Positions 1 to 9,713 are shown, counted from the stretch's first letter. The stretch is DNA of 64,000 bases from Shimia aestuarii (GCF_900114635.1 NZ_FOTQ01000009.1:1-64000); one strand, 5' to 3'. A program made the numbers and translations. Notes: a model not told the origin generated them from the letters alone.

Positions 1-1350
1 AGGCCGGCGGCGGAGACGGTAAAGGTGCCGTATCCCTGGTCGGAGGCGGTTGCGGTCGTGACGGGCTGGAAGAGGTCGTCGGGATCGGCGCTGTCTGGAT
101 CGGCATGGTCGAGGTCGCCGCTGGCGGCGGTGGTGTTCTCGGCCGGGGTTGCGGCGGTGTCGCCGGTGATGACGGCGCTGTCATTACTGTCCTCTATTCT
201 AAGACGTCCCTCGTCGAAAGCGCCGTCGTTGGTGCTCCTGTCCTCAATTTCTCTGTTGCCGCCACCATCGCCTCGGTTGTCCTCTACGGGGTTTTCACCG
301 TCGATCAGAGGGTCGCTGTCAATCGCGTCCAGATTCTGATTGGAGTCATCGACAGGGCTTTGTTGAACGTTTGGATTCCCGGTAATACTGTCTCCAAATT
401 CGACGAATGTCTGTCCTGCTCCAACTCTGGTTAACGCCGATTGCAGCGCGGCCATCGCATCAGCGATGATGACGTTGTCCTCTGCGTCGTCAGAAGAATT
501 GCGAGGCTCCTCGACAGTGTCGCCATCCCCTCCTTGGATGATCCACTTCGAATTAGTGTCTGTGATGTTCGCAATGAGGTTTCCTGAAAGATCGAACAGC
601 TCAATTTGCCCAACGCTTCCATCCATGTCGCGTGTCAGCGAAACTTCCGTCGTGACCACGCCGTTTTGGGTTTGCACATGGACAACGACTGTCGTGCCTC
701 GAATGCCCATGGTGGACGACGGGGTGTCCACTTGCATCCCACCCGTTTTTGCCACTTGGCCGGCAATGAATACAAATCCGCCCTGAACCAGGCTGAAACC
801 GCCGCTATTCGAGTTGCTATTCGAGTCATATACCAAATCATCGATGACCATCCGTGACCCTGATGACAGGGTGAAGATCGTGCCATCTACGAAAGTCACG
901 GATAACTTTCCTGACTGGTCCGTAATCAGAATGTCGTTCTGGAAAACCTTCGAACCGACGTCGAGCTGTTCTCTGATGCCGCTGGCTCTTTCGACGAATG
1001 CGTTGCCATCGACAGCTTCAACTTGTCCAATAGCGCCGGTTTTCGCCACATCTCCAACTTGCGCGTACTGTCCGGGGGCTTCTGGTCCCGCCAATCGTTC
1101 AACGATATTGCCCTTTAGAACTGCGCCATTTGGGGCGTATAGGTCTGCAGGTTGCCCTTGAGAAAAGTAGTCGGCAATTCGCAGCGTGGCCGATCCCTTG
1201 TTGTGAATATACAGGTCGTGCCCTTGTCTCTCGAATTCGCCGTTAAAAAGAAGCGGAGCGTCAGGAACAACGGTCCGCCCGTCGGTAGACGGCGGAAGAC
1301 TAATAATTTCAGCAGTTAATTCTACGACTTCAAATTTATCGTATGCCATG
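1..1350 (-). CDS. FecR-domain/VCBS-repeat surface adhesin, N-terminal part (runs off window)
   Basis: I translated 450 residues from the ATG at 1350 down to base 1 without a stop; the rest lies outside. Residues about 105-225 form a FecR-like domain (G-Q-V-E-A-V-x-G-x-A-x-V, then V-G-x-x-V-x-x-x-D, F-V-D-G-T, I-R-G-T). Residues about 250-400 are Asp/Asn-rich linker. From about 405 a VCBS-type repeat begins (A-V-I-T-G-D-T-A, later Y-G-T-F-T-V). There is no Sec signal, as expected for a type I secretion substrate whose signal is C-terminal. A GGGGG run precedes the chosen ATG; an in-frame ATG at 1368 is an alternative. It is followed by a type I exporter operon, so a large RTX/Lap-like adhesin is inferred. 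Confidence 0.8.
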
Positions 1351-1600
1351 AAGTGCCCCCATTTCATGGTTAACGAGCACGTGAGTGAACACTATCAAAT
1401 TGGCGCCAGTTTGTATTCAGTGTCGAAATCACCAAACGTTCGATTCAGGCTAACATCCGATTTTTTCACTCTCTTTCGCCTGACTTGGTAATGTCTCTGG
1501 GTACCGAAATACGAGTTTTTCGTTACCTTACGTCATGGTGGCCATGCCGAATCAGGGGCGAATCGGTCTGGCTCTATTGAGAACAGGTTGATTGGGGAGC
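1351..1600. promoter_or_regulatory. divergent intergenic region between adhesin and cyclase
   Basis: About 250 bases without a gene, AT-richer than the flanks. It must hold the start regions of both the leftward adhesin gene and the rightward cyclase gene. I see no convincing operator or sigma-70 pair. Confidence 0.4.
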
Positions 1601-3859
1601 ATGCACACGTCTATGCGCGCTTGGGCATCAAAATGGATCGGTTGGGTCAGGGTTGTCGCCCTGCTTGGCGTTTTCTTCGGCCTGATTGTTCGCATTGGCG
1701 ATCCACTTCCCCTCAGTGTTTTGAGAAACGTTTCGCTTGATTTTTTTCATCAGTCTTATCCTCGGGAATACACGCCGCTTCCGGTTGCCATTATTGATGT
1801 GGATGATCGGAGTTTGAGCGAAATCGGGCAGTGGCCTTGGCCGCGCACGCGAATTGCCGAGATTGTGCAGAAGTCTACACTGGCCGGTGCTGCTGCAATC
1901 GCGTTTGATATCGTGTTTTCCGAACCGGATCGGCTGTCTCCAGGCGCCGTGGCAATGGACAACCCGCGTTTGCCGCCCGATGTTGCGGAGCAACTGAAAA
2001 GTATGCCGGACAACGATATATTGCTTGCCGATGCTATTGCCCGAAGCAGGGTCGTTCTGGGGCAGGCCAGCGTTCGGACCATTGAAGGCAACCGGAGCAC
2101 CAAGATTGAAATGGCGGATGTGCCGCATGCCTTTGTTGGAGGAGACCCGACCCCCTTTCTTCCACAGTTCCCGGACGTCGTGCAGAACCTGCCCATCTTG
2201 GAAGCCAATGCTGCGGGGTATGGTGTTTTTTCTGCGCGGCCGGACGTAGACGGTGTCTACCGGAGTGCTCCACTGGTCATCAGCGTTCAGGGCAAGGTCC
2301 GGCTTGGTCTAAGCGCCGAGTTGCTGAGGATTGCCACCGGTGGCGGACCATTCCTTGTCAGAACGAACGAAGCCGGAATTGAGGGCGTCGTGATCGCGCG
2401 TCAGTTGATCGAGACAGCTCAGGATGGAAGTGTCTGGCCCCATCTGACCCCGTCCAATCGGGCCCGATATGTGTCCGCGACAGATCTTTTGAACGATCGA
2501 ATGCCGCAGGGAAGACTGGCCGGGCACCTTGTCTTTGTCGGAACATCGGCGATTGGTCTGGAAGACTTCCGCCCCACGATGCTGGGTGTTTCTATGGCGG
2601 GGGTCGAGATTCATGCTCAGGTTCTCGAAAATATCATAAGCCAGACAATGTTGAAGCGTCCGAACTACATGATTGCCATCGAACTCGTGGTGACATTGTT
2701 CCTTTGCGTTTTGGTCATCTTGTTCGTGCCGGTCATGGCCGCCCGTTGGGTCATCAGCCTGTCCTTGGCCTTGCTTGGGCTCTATGTATCGGTTTCTTAC
2801 TACTTCTTTACACAGAGGGGGGTGGTACTAGATCCTTCATATCCCGTCATTTCGACATTCCTTACCTTTGCGCTCATGACCACCGTCAACTACCTGCGCG
2901 AAGAGCGGTTGCGTCGCTCGATCCGGAATGCTTTCGGGCAGTATGTATCACCTGATCTTGTCGGTCAGTTGAGTGATCACCCGGAAGACCTGAAGCTTGG
3001 GGGCGAGACACGCGAACTGACTTTGCTGTTCTCAGATGTACGTGGGTTCACCGCTATCGCCGAAGACTACAAGGATGATCCAGAAGCGCTGACACGCTTG
3101 ATGAACCAGTTCCTGACCCTCGTTTCGCAGGCGATCATGGATAACGGGGGAACGATCGACAAGTTTATGGGGGACGCGGTGATGGCATTCTGGAATGCGC
3201 CGACGAACAATCCGGATCATCCTCGGGCCGCCTGTAATGCGGCCCTGAGGATCATGGCGGACATTCATGCATTCAATGAGCGATCGGCGTATGTGGAGAG
3301 TGCAGGCACAGAAGGTGGCGCGCGCGCGCGGGAGCATCACAAGATCAATATTGGTGTCGGCATCAATTCCGGCATGTGTGTCGTGGGCAACATGGGAAGT
3401 GAAACCCGCTTTGATTACACGGCCCTTGGCGATCCAGTGAATGTCGCATCGCGCCTTGAAGGGCAATCGCGATACTATGGGGTTCAAGTCATATTGGGGA
3501 TGAACACGGTCAAAGTCGTCGGCGCCGAATTTGCGATCCTGAAACTCGATACTGTCATGGTGTTGGGAAAGCACCTTCCGGAAACGATATTTGCCTTGCT
3601 GGGCGACAAATCCATGAGGGACGAAGCCGGGTTTCAAGAGATCTTTTCTCTCAACGAACAAATGCACGAGGCATATGACGCTCAGGAATGGGACAAGGCA
3701 CAACAGAAACTGGACCAGATGCAAAGTATAAACGAGCACCTGCAATTGAGTCTGGCGGTGTATCTGGATCTTTTCAGAAGCAGGATCTCGGAGCTTCGTT
3801 CAGATCCTCCCGGTGAAGACTGGGATGGTGTCTATAAGTTCACGAAAAAGTCGAGTTAG
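1601..3859 (+). CDS. CHASE2-domain class III adenylate cyclase
   Basis: A 752-residue membrane cyclase making cAMP. It has an N-terminal membrane segment, a periplasmic CHASE2 sensor domain (about 30-330), hydrophobic segments (about 345-430) and a catalytic domain (about 465-640). Metal-binding Asp are in F-S-D-V-R-G-F-T near 478 and F-M-G-D-A near 525. Lys in D-K-F-M-G-D and Asp in A-L-G-D-P-V-N are the adenylate-type base-recognition pair. ATG 1601 was chosen; TTG 1592 and ATG 1613 are in frame and the ribosome site is ambiguous (GGGGAG at 1594-1599). It is divergent to the FecR adhesin and convergent with the HlyD gene. FecR and CHASE2 cyclase genes are frequent neighbours. The CHASE2 ligand is unknown. 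Confidence 0.88.
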   Translation: MHTSMRAWASKWIGWVRVVALLGVFFGLIVRIGDPLPLSVLRNVSLDFFHQSYPREYTPLPVAIIDVDDRSLSEIGQWPWPRTRIAEIVQKSTLAGAAAIAFDIVFSEPDRLSPGAVAMDNPRLPPDVAEQLKSMPDNDILLADAIARSRVVLGQASVRTIEGNRSTKIEMADVPHAFVGGDPTPFLPQFPDVVQNLPILEANAAGYGVFSARPDVDGVYRSAPLVISVQGKVRLGLSAELLRIATGGGPFLVRTNEAGIEGVVIARQLIETAQDGSVWPHLTPSNRARYVSATDLLNDRMPQGRLAGHLVFVGTSAIGLEDFRPTMLGVSMAGVEIHAQVLENIISQTMLKRPNYMIAIELVVTLFLCVLVILFVPVMAARWVISLSLALLGLYVSVSYYFFTQRGVVLDPSYPVISTFLTFALMTTVNYLREERLRRSIRNAFGQYVSPDLVGQLSDHPEDLKLGGETRELTLLFSDVRGFTAIAEDYKDDPEALTRLMNQFLTLVSQAIMDNGGTIDKFMGDAVMAFWNAPTNNPDHPRAACNAALRIMADIHAFNERSAYVESAGTEGGARAREHHKINIGVGINSGMCVVGNMGSETRFDYTALGDPVNVASRLEGQSRYYGVQVILGMNTVKVVGAEFAILKLDTVMVLGKHLPETIFALLGDKSMRDEAGFQEIFSLNEQMHEAYDAQEWDKAQQKLDQMQSINEHLQLSLAVYLDLFRSRISELRSDPPGEDWDGVYKFTKKSS

Positions 3860-3919
3860 AGTGGATGAGGAAGGTCATGTATTCCCAGAAGCATATTGGA
3901 AAACACAGGCCGTTTTTCT

Positions 3920-5245
3920 TCAACGTTCGTGCATGGCTTCGGCACGTGCACGTAGAATGGGTTTCGCCAAATAGGACAAAACGGTTTTGCGACCGGTCTG
4001 GATATCTACACTTGCAATCATGCCGGGGGTTATCGGGTACACCCGATCCCCGTCCCCCAAATAGGCACGTTCAGTTCGGACGATAACGCGGAAATATTCT
4101 ACGCCATCCGCATTTTGCAGAGTATCGGCGCTCACGCGGTCCACGACGCCGTCCAATGCGCCGTAAATCAGGTAATCATAGGCTGAAACTTTCACGGAAG
4201 CGGGTTTCCCAGCCGTTACAAATGCGACGTCCCGCGGGCTTAGACGTGTTTCTATCAGCAAAGTATCGTCTGTCGGCACGATTTCAATCAAGGCGGCTCC
4301 GGGTTGTACAACCGCACCCACGGTCGTTACGTGAACCTTGTTGACCGTCCCTCGGACCGGTGCCTTCAGATCGGCGCGAAATACCCTGTCGTCGGCGGCT
4401 CGGAGGTGTTCCTGAACGACCGCGAGTTCCAATTGCAGCCGGGCAAGCCGTTGGCGTGCATTCAAAATGTAGGTGGATTGTGCGGCTTTTATTTCATTTT
4501 CGACCTGGCTGATGGCGGCAAGGATTCCGGGTTCCGACGCTTCGCTGACTTCGATGTCACCTGTCAAATCAGCATATCTCGACTGTAGCCTCAGCAATTC
4601 GATCTTGGGCACGACGCCCTGCTCAACCAGGTCCCTGGTCTGGTTCATTTCTTCGACAAGTGGTGCAAGCACCGCGCGGAATTTTTCGCGTTTCGTGGAA
4701 AGTTCAACAAGATCGATGCGCCGCTGGACAAGCTTTTGCTTCAGGATTTCCAGATCGCGGTTCAGTTGGTCTCGCTGTGACTGGAATAGTTGCTCTTCTG
4801 CGATGGTTGCAAGCGGGTTTCGGCTGGACAGAGCCTCGGGAAATTCAAGCTCTGGCGCCATTTCAGCTTCTGCTGTCAGCCGGACCGCCTCGGCCATTAA
4901 GGCCTCCTCTTGCTCTCGCAGACGCCCCCGTTCGGATGTAAAATTGGTGTCGTCGATGCGCATCAGGACAAAGCCTGCGTCGACCAAATCTCCCTCTTGC
5001 ACTTGGATTTCACGCACGATGCCGCCTTCCAGACTTTGCACAACCTGGATCTGTTGCGATGGGATTACGCGACCCGACGCATGCGCGGTTTCCTCGATCT
5101 CGAATAGGTATGCCCATAGCATAAAAGACGAAATTCCCGCAGCGATGACTGCAAGCACGCGCCAGGGGCCACCTGATGTGGATGTGTCCCCCGCAGCGGG
5201 CACGCGATTGACGAACTCCGTATCGCTGGGGCTACCGAACATCAC
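3920..5245 (-). CDS. type I secretion membrane fusion protein (HlyD family)
   Basis: A 441-residue periplasmic adaptor linking the inner-membrane ABC exporter to the TolC-type outer-membrane channel. One N-terminal transmembrane helix (about 28-46) is followed by the lipoyl-like half motif (G-R-V-I-P then G-G-I-V-R-E-I-x-V-Q-E-G-D-x-V), a long coiled coil (about 105-290) and a C-terminal beta region with A-P-V-R-G-T-V. The usual family length is 400-480. Last gene of the three-gene exporter operon; its start overlaps the end of the ABC gene by 14 bases. It corresponds to LapC/PrtE-type adaptors; the substrate is inferred to be the FecR/VCBS protein upstream of the cyclase. Confidence 0.9.
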   Translation of the reverse strand: MMFGSPSDTEFVNRVPAAGDTSTSGGPWRVLAVIAAGISSFMLWAYLFEIEETAHASGRVIPSQQIQVVQSLEGGIVREIQVQEGDLVDAGFVLMRIDDTNFTSERGRLREQEEALMAEAVRLTAEAEMAPELEFPEALSSRNPLATIAEEQLFQSQRDQLNRDLEILKQKLVQRRIDLVELSTKREKFRAVLAPLVEEMNQTRDLVEQGVVPKIELLRLQSRYADLTGDIEVSEASEPGILAAISQVENEIKAAQSTYILNARQRLARLQLELAVVQEHLRAADDRVFRADLKAPVRGTVNKVHVTTVGAVVQPGAALIEIVPTDDTLLIETRLSPRDVAFVTAGKPASVKVSAYDYLIYGALDGVVDRVSADTLQNADGVEYFRVIVRTERAYLGDGDRVYPITPGMIASVDIQTGRKTVLSYLAKPILRARAEAMHER

Positions 5246-7442
5246 CTGCTCCTGCCTGTTCGTGCTTTGGCATCAACAATTGAGCCATGACTTCTTCCCG
5301 TGGCCCTTCAAGAACCACGCGGCCCCGATCAATCACGACCAACCGCGAAGCCATTGCCGTGAGCGAGTGTCTATGCGTTGACACAATCACCCCGGTTCCG
5401 GCTTTTTGCAGTTCGCCCAATCTCGAGACAAGCCGTGCTTCCATTGTTTGATCCATGGCGTTCGTTGGCTCGTCCAGGAACAGCATTTTGGGCCTGCGAA
5501 GGATCAGGCGGGCAAGCGAGATGCCTTGTCGTTGTCCTCCGGAAAGCCGGTCTCCTCGCTCCCCGATAAAAAGATCCATGCCATCCGGGTGTTCGGAAAC
5601 GAATTCGTCCATCGCGGCAAAATACAAAGCGCGCATGACTTCGGACTCGGAGGCGTGATTGACACCGATCGCAACGTTTTCCTGCAATGTGCCTGTGAAA
5701 AGTTCGGGGTTTTGTGGCAAGTAGCCTACGCCTGCCCGTAATTCAGCCGGTTCGTACTGGTTGATAGCAATGCCATCTATCAAAACGGTCCCCGAATCCG
5801 GCGAAATCAGCCCAGAAATGACCTTGCCCATGGTTGTCTTGCCGGATCCGACTCTTCCCAACAGGGCGACGACTTCACCAGGAGAGGCTTTGAAGTTCAG
5901 GTTGTTCAAAGCCGGAACGTGAGCGGCGGGATAAGTGAGGGTGACATTCTTGAGTTCGACTTGCCCATGTTTCACTTTGACGTCATGGGAGATGGATTGC
6001 GATTGGTCGACCGGCAGCTTCATGAAACTGTTCAGCGCGCGCAGAGACTTTGTCGCGTACTGTGCTCGCAGGATCGTTTGCGCGATCATCCCAAGGGGCG
6101 CCAGAACCCGCCCGGCCAGAATGTTTGCAGCAATCAGGCCACCGATTGAAACCTGTCCTTCGCTGACAAGAAACACGCCCCAGACGATAATTGTCACACT
6201 GACGATCTGCTGAATCAGGATGGTCGAATTTGCCGCAAAGCCGGACCAGATGCGCATGCGCCCGTTGACGCGGGATGCATCTGCCACGGCTTTCTCCCAC
6301 TCGCGCTGCATGACCGGTTCGGCATTGACCGATTTGATCGTTTCAATTCCGGACAAGGTTTCGACCAGCACAATATGTCGCTTGGTTGCCATTTGTTGCG
6401 CACGCTCCGCGGACTTTCCAAGCGGAACCTGTGTGATCAATGCGAGTGTGAACACCACGGGCAAGGCGGCAAGGGGGACAAAAGCAAGAGGGCCAACGAT
6501 CCAGAAGAGCAACGCAATAAAGATGCCAATGAACAAAACGTCGATCAGCGAAACAAAGGTTGCCGAAGAGAAAAACTCGCGGACGGTATCAAAGTCTCTG
6601 ATCGTACCGGCAATTCCGGCGGCGCCTCCGGGGCGGTTCAGGAGTTTGACATTCATGGCATGAGCAAAAAGCCGAGACGCGACTGTGAGATCGACGCGTT
6701 GACCAATATGTTCGATCAGCCCGGCACGAAGCAATCTGAGCACCAGGTCCAAAGAGAGTGCAATGATCACGCCAATCGCCAACGTCCAAAGTGTCACGAA
6801 CGCAAGGTTCGGAATGACTTTGTCATAGACGTTCATGACGAAGAGCGGCAGGGCGAGGTTTAGTAGGTTGAGGCAAAGTGCCGCCAGAAGCACTTGTATC
6901 CATGATCGCCTGCAGTCGCGCACGGCGCTCCAAAACCAGTGCGACCGCCGTTGCTCAGGTTTTGCGATCTCGGGCGAAAACCTGCTCTCGGACAAATCGT
7001 CAGCCTTGGTGACAAAAAGCACTCGAGACTGTACCTGGCGTCGTAACTGCCGTAACTTTATTTCCCTTTCAATGCCGCCCTCGAGGGGATCAATGACAAT
7101 CGCGTTTCCCTTGCGACGGTCGATTTCATTCAAAATAATTGCGCCACCGGTTTTCCGCAGCAGCACGCAAGGCAAAACCATTGGGTCAATACGAGTTGGG
7201 GAACGCGTAACCATCCGCGATTTCAACCCGATTGCCGAAAACGCCCTTGCGATCACTTCGAGATCGTTCAGCTTGTACCCGCGGGGCATCCGCGCATCCA
7301 GGGATGACGGCGAGAAGCGCTGATCGAAGTGATCCGCGAACCAGCGAACAAGTGCCAAGTCATCTGACGCGGCCAGTTCGTTGTGTGGTGACTGATCTGC
7401 CAGGTCCACGGCCTGATGAGCAGTACCCCCATCGGATGTCAT
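5232..7442 (-). CDS. type I secretion ABC transporter with degenerate C39 domain (LapB-like)
   Basis: A 736-residue inner-membrane exporter subunit. Residues 1-150 resemble a C39 peptidase fold but lack the catalytic Cys, so it should bind substrate rather than cleave it (C39-like domain, as in LapB/HlyB). The six-helix ABC membrane domain spans about 165-475. The nucleotide-binding domain has Walker A G-R-V-G-S-G-K-T-T near 530, signature L-S-G-G-Q near 632 and Walker B M-L-F-L-D-E-P near 650. The start overlaps the TolC gene by 4 bases (ATGA) and the end overlaps the HlyD gene, so the three are translationally coupled. Confidence 0.92.
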   Translation of the reverse strand: MTSDGGTAHQAVDLADQSPHNELAASDDLALVRWFADHFDQRFSPSSLDARMPRGYKLNDLEVIARAFSAIGLKSRMVTRSPTRIDPMVLPCVLLRKTGGAIILNEIDRRKGNAIVIDPLEGGIEREIKLRQLRRQVQSRVLFVTKADDLSESRFSPEIAKPEQRRSHWFWSAVRDCRRSWIQVLLAALCLNLLNLALPLFVMNVYDKVIPNLAFVTLWTLAIGVIIALSLDLVLRLLRAGLIEHIGQRVDLTVASRLFAHAMNVKLLNRPGGAAGIAGTIRDFDTVREFFSSATFVSLIDVLFIGIFIALLFWIVGPLAFVPLAALPVVFTLALITQVPLGKSAERAQQMATKRHIVLVETLSGIETIKSVNAEPVMQREWEKAVADASRVNGRMRIWSGFAANSTILIQQIVSVTIIVWGVFLVSEGQVSIGGLIAANILAGRVLAPLGMIAQTILRAQYATKSLRALNSFMKLPVDQSQSISHDVKVKHGQVELKNVTLTYPAAHVPALNNLNFKASPGEVVALLGRVGSGKTTMGKVISGLISPDSGTVLIDGIAINQYEPAELRAGVGYLPQNPELFTGTLQENVAIGVNHASESEVMRALYFAAMDEFVSEHPDGMDLFIGERGDRLSGGQRQGISLARLILRRPKMLFLDEPTNAMDQTMEARLVSRLGELQKAGTGVIVSTHRHSLTAMASRLVVIDRGRVVLEGPREEVMAQLLMPKHEQAGAGDVR

Positions 7443-8866
7443 TCGAGAGGACCGATTGTCGTGTTGAAAATCAGGCTGCTTGGCGACGTTCTGGCGCGTT
7501 CACGGAAATTCGGCTCAAGCGCAATGTTGCTGCGTTTGACCCCGAAATACTCTGCCAAAGTGCCTTGCGTCGCAAGGACGCGAAAAGTGCTGTAGACAAG
7601 GCTTGCGTCGGCGCTGACCTTTTGAAACTCGACATTGAACCGCGAGCGTTCCACCTCAAGAAGATCCAGCAGGGTGCGTTTGGCCGCATCGAATTCGGTC
7701 GCATAGACACCGACGATGAGTTGGTTTATCTCCAACTGTTGTTCAAGTTGAGTCCTGCGCTCTGCCGACGTCACGTAGTTGTTCCAGGACTGAGCGGCCA
7801 ATTCGCGCACCTCGCGCACGACGGTGTCGCGCTGGAAGCCAGCTTGGTATTCGGATTGAACAAGTGCATTGCGTTCGAATTTGCGCCCGCCTTGATAAAC
7901 TGTCCACTTGACCGCCAATCCGACATAGGTATCGCTCCGATCGCCAGACAGACCGTTCCGGTTCATTCCGTAAGTGCTGCCAGCGTTGAGCGAAACTTCG
8001 GGTAGGTTGTCGGACAGGACAATTTGCTTGTTGGCGCGTACTTCGTCGATCTTGGTATTGGCGTGATGTATGCGAAAATTGTTGCTGAGCGCACGCTGGG
8101 TCAATTGCGAAAGAGAACTGGGAACTTTCGCTGCGAAAATACCGGATATCGAGCTGGGGGCATTGCCGATAACACGTTCGTAACGTGCATTCGCATCGCG
8201 AAGTGATCTTTTCACGTCAATAATCGCCAGATTGGCTGCATCCACCCGGTCTTCGGCGGTCAGGAGGTCCGAATACGGCAGTCGCCCGCCGTCAACCAAT
8301 GAGCGAACACGCTGAGAGATGTCCTGATGCCGTTCCAGGTTGCTGCGCGCGACAGCTAGCAGGCGTTGATTGCGATAGACGTCGAGATAAGCCTCAGTGG
8401 CATTCAGCGCCATAGTCTCGGAAGCATCCAACAGTTTGAAAACATTCCCGTCCAATCGTGCAGCGCGTGCATAGACCATGTTCGCGCGCCGATAGCCATC
8501 AAACAGGACAAGCTTGGCATTCACGCCGACCTGCTGCCGCCTCTGTGTCTTACTGTTATCTGTTATTGGCAGGAATGCCGGGTCATTCACATGCTGTGCA
8601 CCGAGTTCGCCAAAAACTTCAACCGTGGGCAGATAGTTTTCCCTGGTTTGGTACAGCTCATAGGCGCTCGCTTTCATTTCGGCGGAGACAGCCTTGATTG
8701 ACGGGTTGGTGGTGAGCGCGCGTTGTACGGCGGCGCGCAGAGATTCCGCATCTGCAGACGCACCTGCGCCTGACAGAGCCGCTGTTGCGAGAAGCGTTTT
8801 GATCAAGACTCTCAATACAGTGCGCTCCGCTATCAAAAAATTTTTAAGTCTTAGACAGTTAACCAT
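7439..8866 (-). CDS. TolC-family outer membrane channel (type I secretion)
   Basis: Outer-membrane efflux protein, 475 residues from the longest start, with two OEP repeats typical of TolC/LapE. The translated head M-V-N-C-L-R-L-K-N is not signal-like. A TTG at 8815 (codon 18) is preceded by GGAG at a spacing of 9 and would give M-R-V-L-I-K-T-L-L-A-T-A-A-L, a proper Sec signal ending near A-S-A. I therefore suspect the true start is 8815. First gene of the exporter operon; AT-rich DNA at 8830-8925 probably carries its promoter. Confidence 0.88.
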   Translation of the reverse strand: MVNCLRLKNFLIAERTVLRVLIKTLLATAALSGAGASADAESLRAAVQRALTTNPSIKAVSAEMKASAYELYQTRENYLPTVEVFGELGAQHVNDPAFLPITDNSKTQRRQQVGVNAKLVLFDGYRRANMVYARAARLDGNVFKLLDASETMALNATEAYLDVYRNQRLLAVARSNLERHQDISQRVRSLVDGGRLPYSDLLTAEDRVDAANLAIIDVKRSLRDANARYERVIGNAPSSISGIFAAKVPSSLSQLTQRALSNNFRIHHANTKIDEVRANKQIVLSDNLPEVSLNAGSTYGMNRNGLSGDRSDTYVGLAVKWTVYQGGRKFERNALVQSEYQAGFQRDTVVREVRELAAQSWNNYVTSAERRTQLEQQLEINQLIVGVYATEFDAAKRTLLDLLEVERSRFNVEFQKVSADASLVYSTFRVLATQGTLAEYFGVKRSNIALEPNFRERARTSPSSLIFNTTIGPLE

Positions 8867-9177
8867 ACTAAATTATTGGAAATTTGCAAAATTGTGTTTT
8901 TGGGAAGTCAACTTCCCCCTTTAAGACGCCAGCGAGGGCTTTGGTAAAGGCATTCGGAGTGCACCGAACGGTGCGGGGATGTCCTTGCTCCTGATATGTA
9001 TCTTACCGCCTTGTTTTGCTGGGTTTCGGGCCTTCGGTAACGCGTCGGTTTCATGTCGGTATTGCGTCGGTATGGATTTGCGGTTTTCGCTAAACGGCCG
9101 GTGTTAACGCGGCGTGCGCAAGGATTTGGTAAGCATTGCCGCGTGACAAGCAGGGCACGCGCGCGGTAGCGTGGCGC
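8867..9177. other. intergenic region with AT-rich promoter segment and 11-bp repeats
   Basis: No gene is supported. 8867-8925 is AT-rich and probably carries the exporter-operon promoter. 9033-9076 carries four 11-bp repeat units (listed separately). The remainder is featureless GC-rich sequence. Confidence 0.5.
9033..9076. repeat. 11-bp tandem repeat, 4 units (locus 1)
   Basis: Units are TTCGGTAACGC, GTCGGTTTCAT, GTCGGTATTGC and GTCGGTATGGA, exactly 11 bp apart. The same unit recurs at 41566-41609 and 51283-51315. Non-coding in all three places. Confidence 0.85.
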
Positions 9178-9354
9178 ATGAAACAAGTTCCCAAAAAAAC
9201 CACCGATGAAGCGCTGATCCAGGCCTATCTGGACAAGGGCGGTAAAGTGACCGTCGGCGAAACCAAACCGCCCAAGCCTGAACTGGGCCTGAGCAAGAAC
9301 GCGTGGAACGCGAAACTGACCAAGGAAGAGAAAGCCGCCCGCGACGGGAAGTAA
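9178..9354 (+). CDS. small conserved-looking hydrophilic protein, 58 aa
   Basis: 58 residues, highly charged (Lys/Glu-rich), beginning M-K-Q-V-P-K-K-T-T-D-E-A-L and ending E-E-K-A-A-R-D-G-K. No domain recognised and no signal peptide. The ATG at 9178 is preferred over an upstream TTG (9136), whose extension (P-R-D-K-Q-G-T-R) looks non-coding. It resembles short hypothetical proteins seen in roseobacters. Function unknown. Confidence 0.55.
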   Translation: MKQVPKKTTDEALIQAYLDKGGKVTVGETKPPKPELGLSKNAWNAKLTKEEKAARDGK

Positions 9355-9402
9355 GTGTCGCGGTGTGGGCCGGGTGTCGCCCGATCCGGTCCGGTGGATT
9401 TG

Positions 9403-9422
9403 ATATTCCACATATTGAATAT
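9403..9422. promoter_or_regulatory. SqrR/BigR-type operator (ATTC-N8-GAAT)
   Basis: ATATTC (9403-9408) and GAATAT (9417-9422) form a perfect inverted repeat separated by 8 bases. This matches the ATTC-N8-GAAT form known for the persulfide-sensing ArsR-family repressor SqrR of Rhodobacter. It lies 67 bases before the DUF2892 start, in its promoter region. The repressor gene is not in the window. Confidence 0.6.
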
Positions 9423-9488
9423 TTATGGCGGTGGTGCTATATCTCCTCCAGACCCGGGCCGCGTGGCCCGACCATGAGGAGAAATGAG

Positions 9489-9689
9489 ATGACCCTTGAC
9501 CGTGCCGTGCTGGCATTTGCCGGCGTGATGGTTCTTTTGAGCGTGGTGCTGACCATGTTCGTGCATCCGATGTGGGTGTGGTTCACCGTGTTCATCGGTG
9601 CCAACATGCTGCAATCGGCCTTTACCGGCTTCTGCCCCGCCGCGATGATCTTCAAGGCGATCGGGTTCAAGCCCGGGAATGCGTTCTGA
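9489..9689 (+). CDS. DUF2892 (YgaP-like) membrane protein
   Basis: 66 residues with two membrane segments (about 5-24 and 27-45), then F-C-P-A-A-M-I-F-K-A-I-G-F-K-P. This matches the short membrane domain found in YgaP-type rhodanese proteins and in sulfide-response operons. Start ATG 9489 follows AGGAG (9477-9481) with good spacing; an upstream in-frame reading to 9303 is unsupported. Strong terminator directly downstream, so probably monocistronic. The operator at 9403-9422 suggests induction by reactive sulfur. Confidence 0.8.
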   Translation: MTLDRAVLAFAGVMVLLSVVLTMFVHPMWVWFTVFIGANMLQSAFTGFCPAAMIFKAIGFKPGNAF

Positions 9690-9713
9690 GAATTGACGGA
9701 AGACCACTCACGG

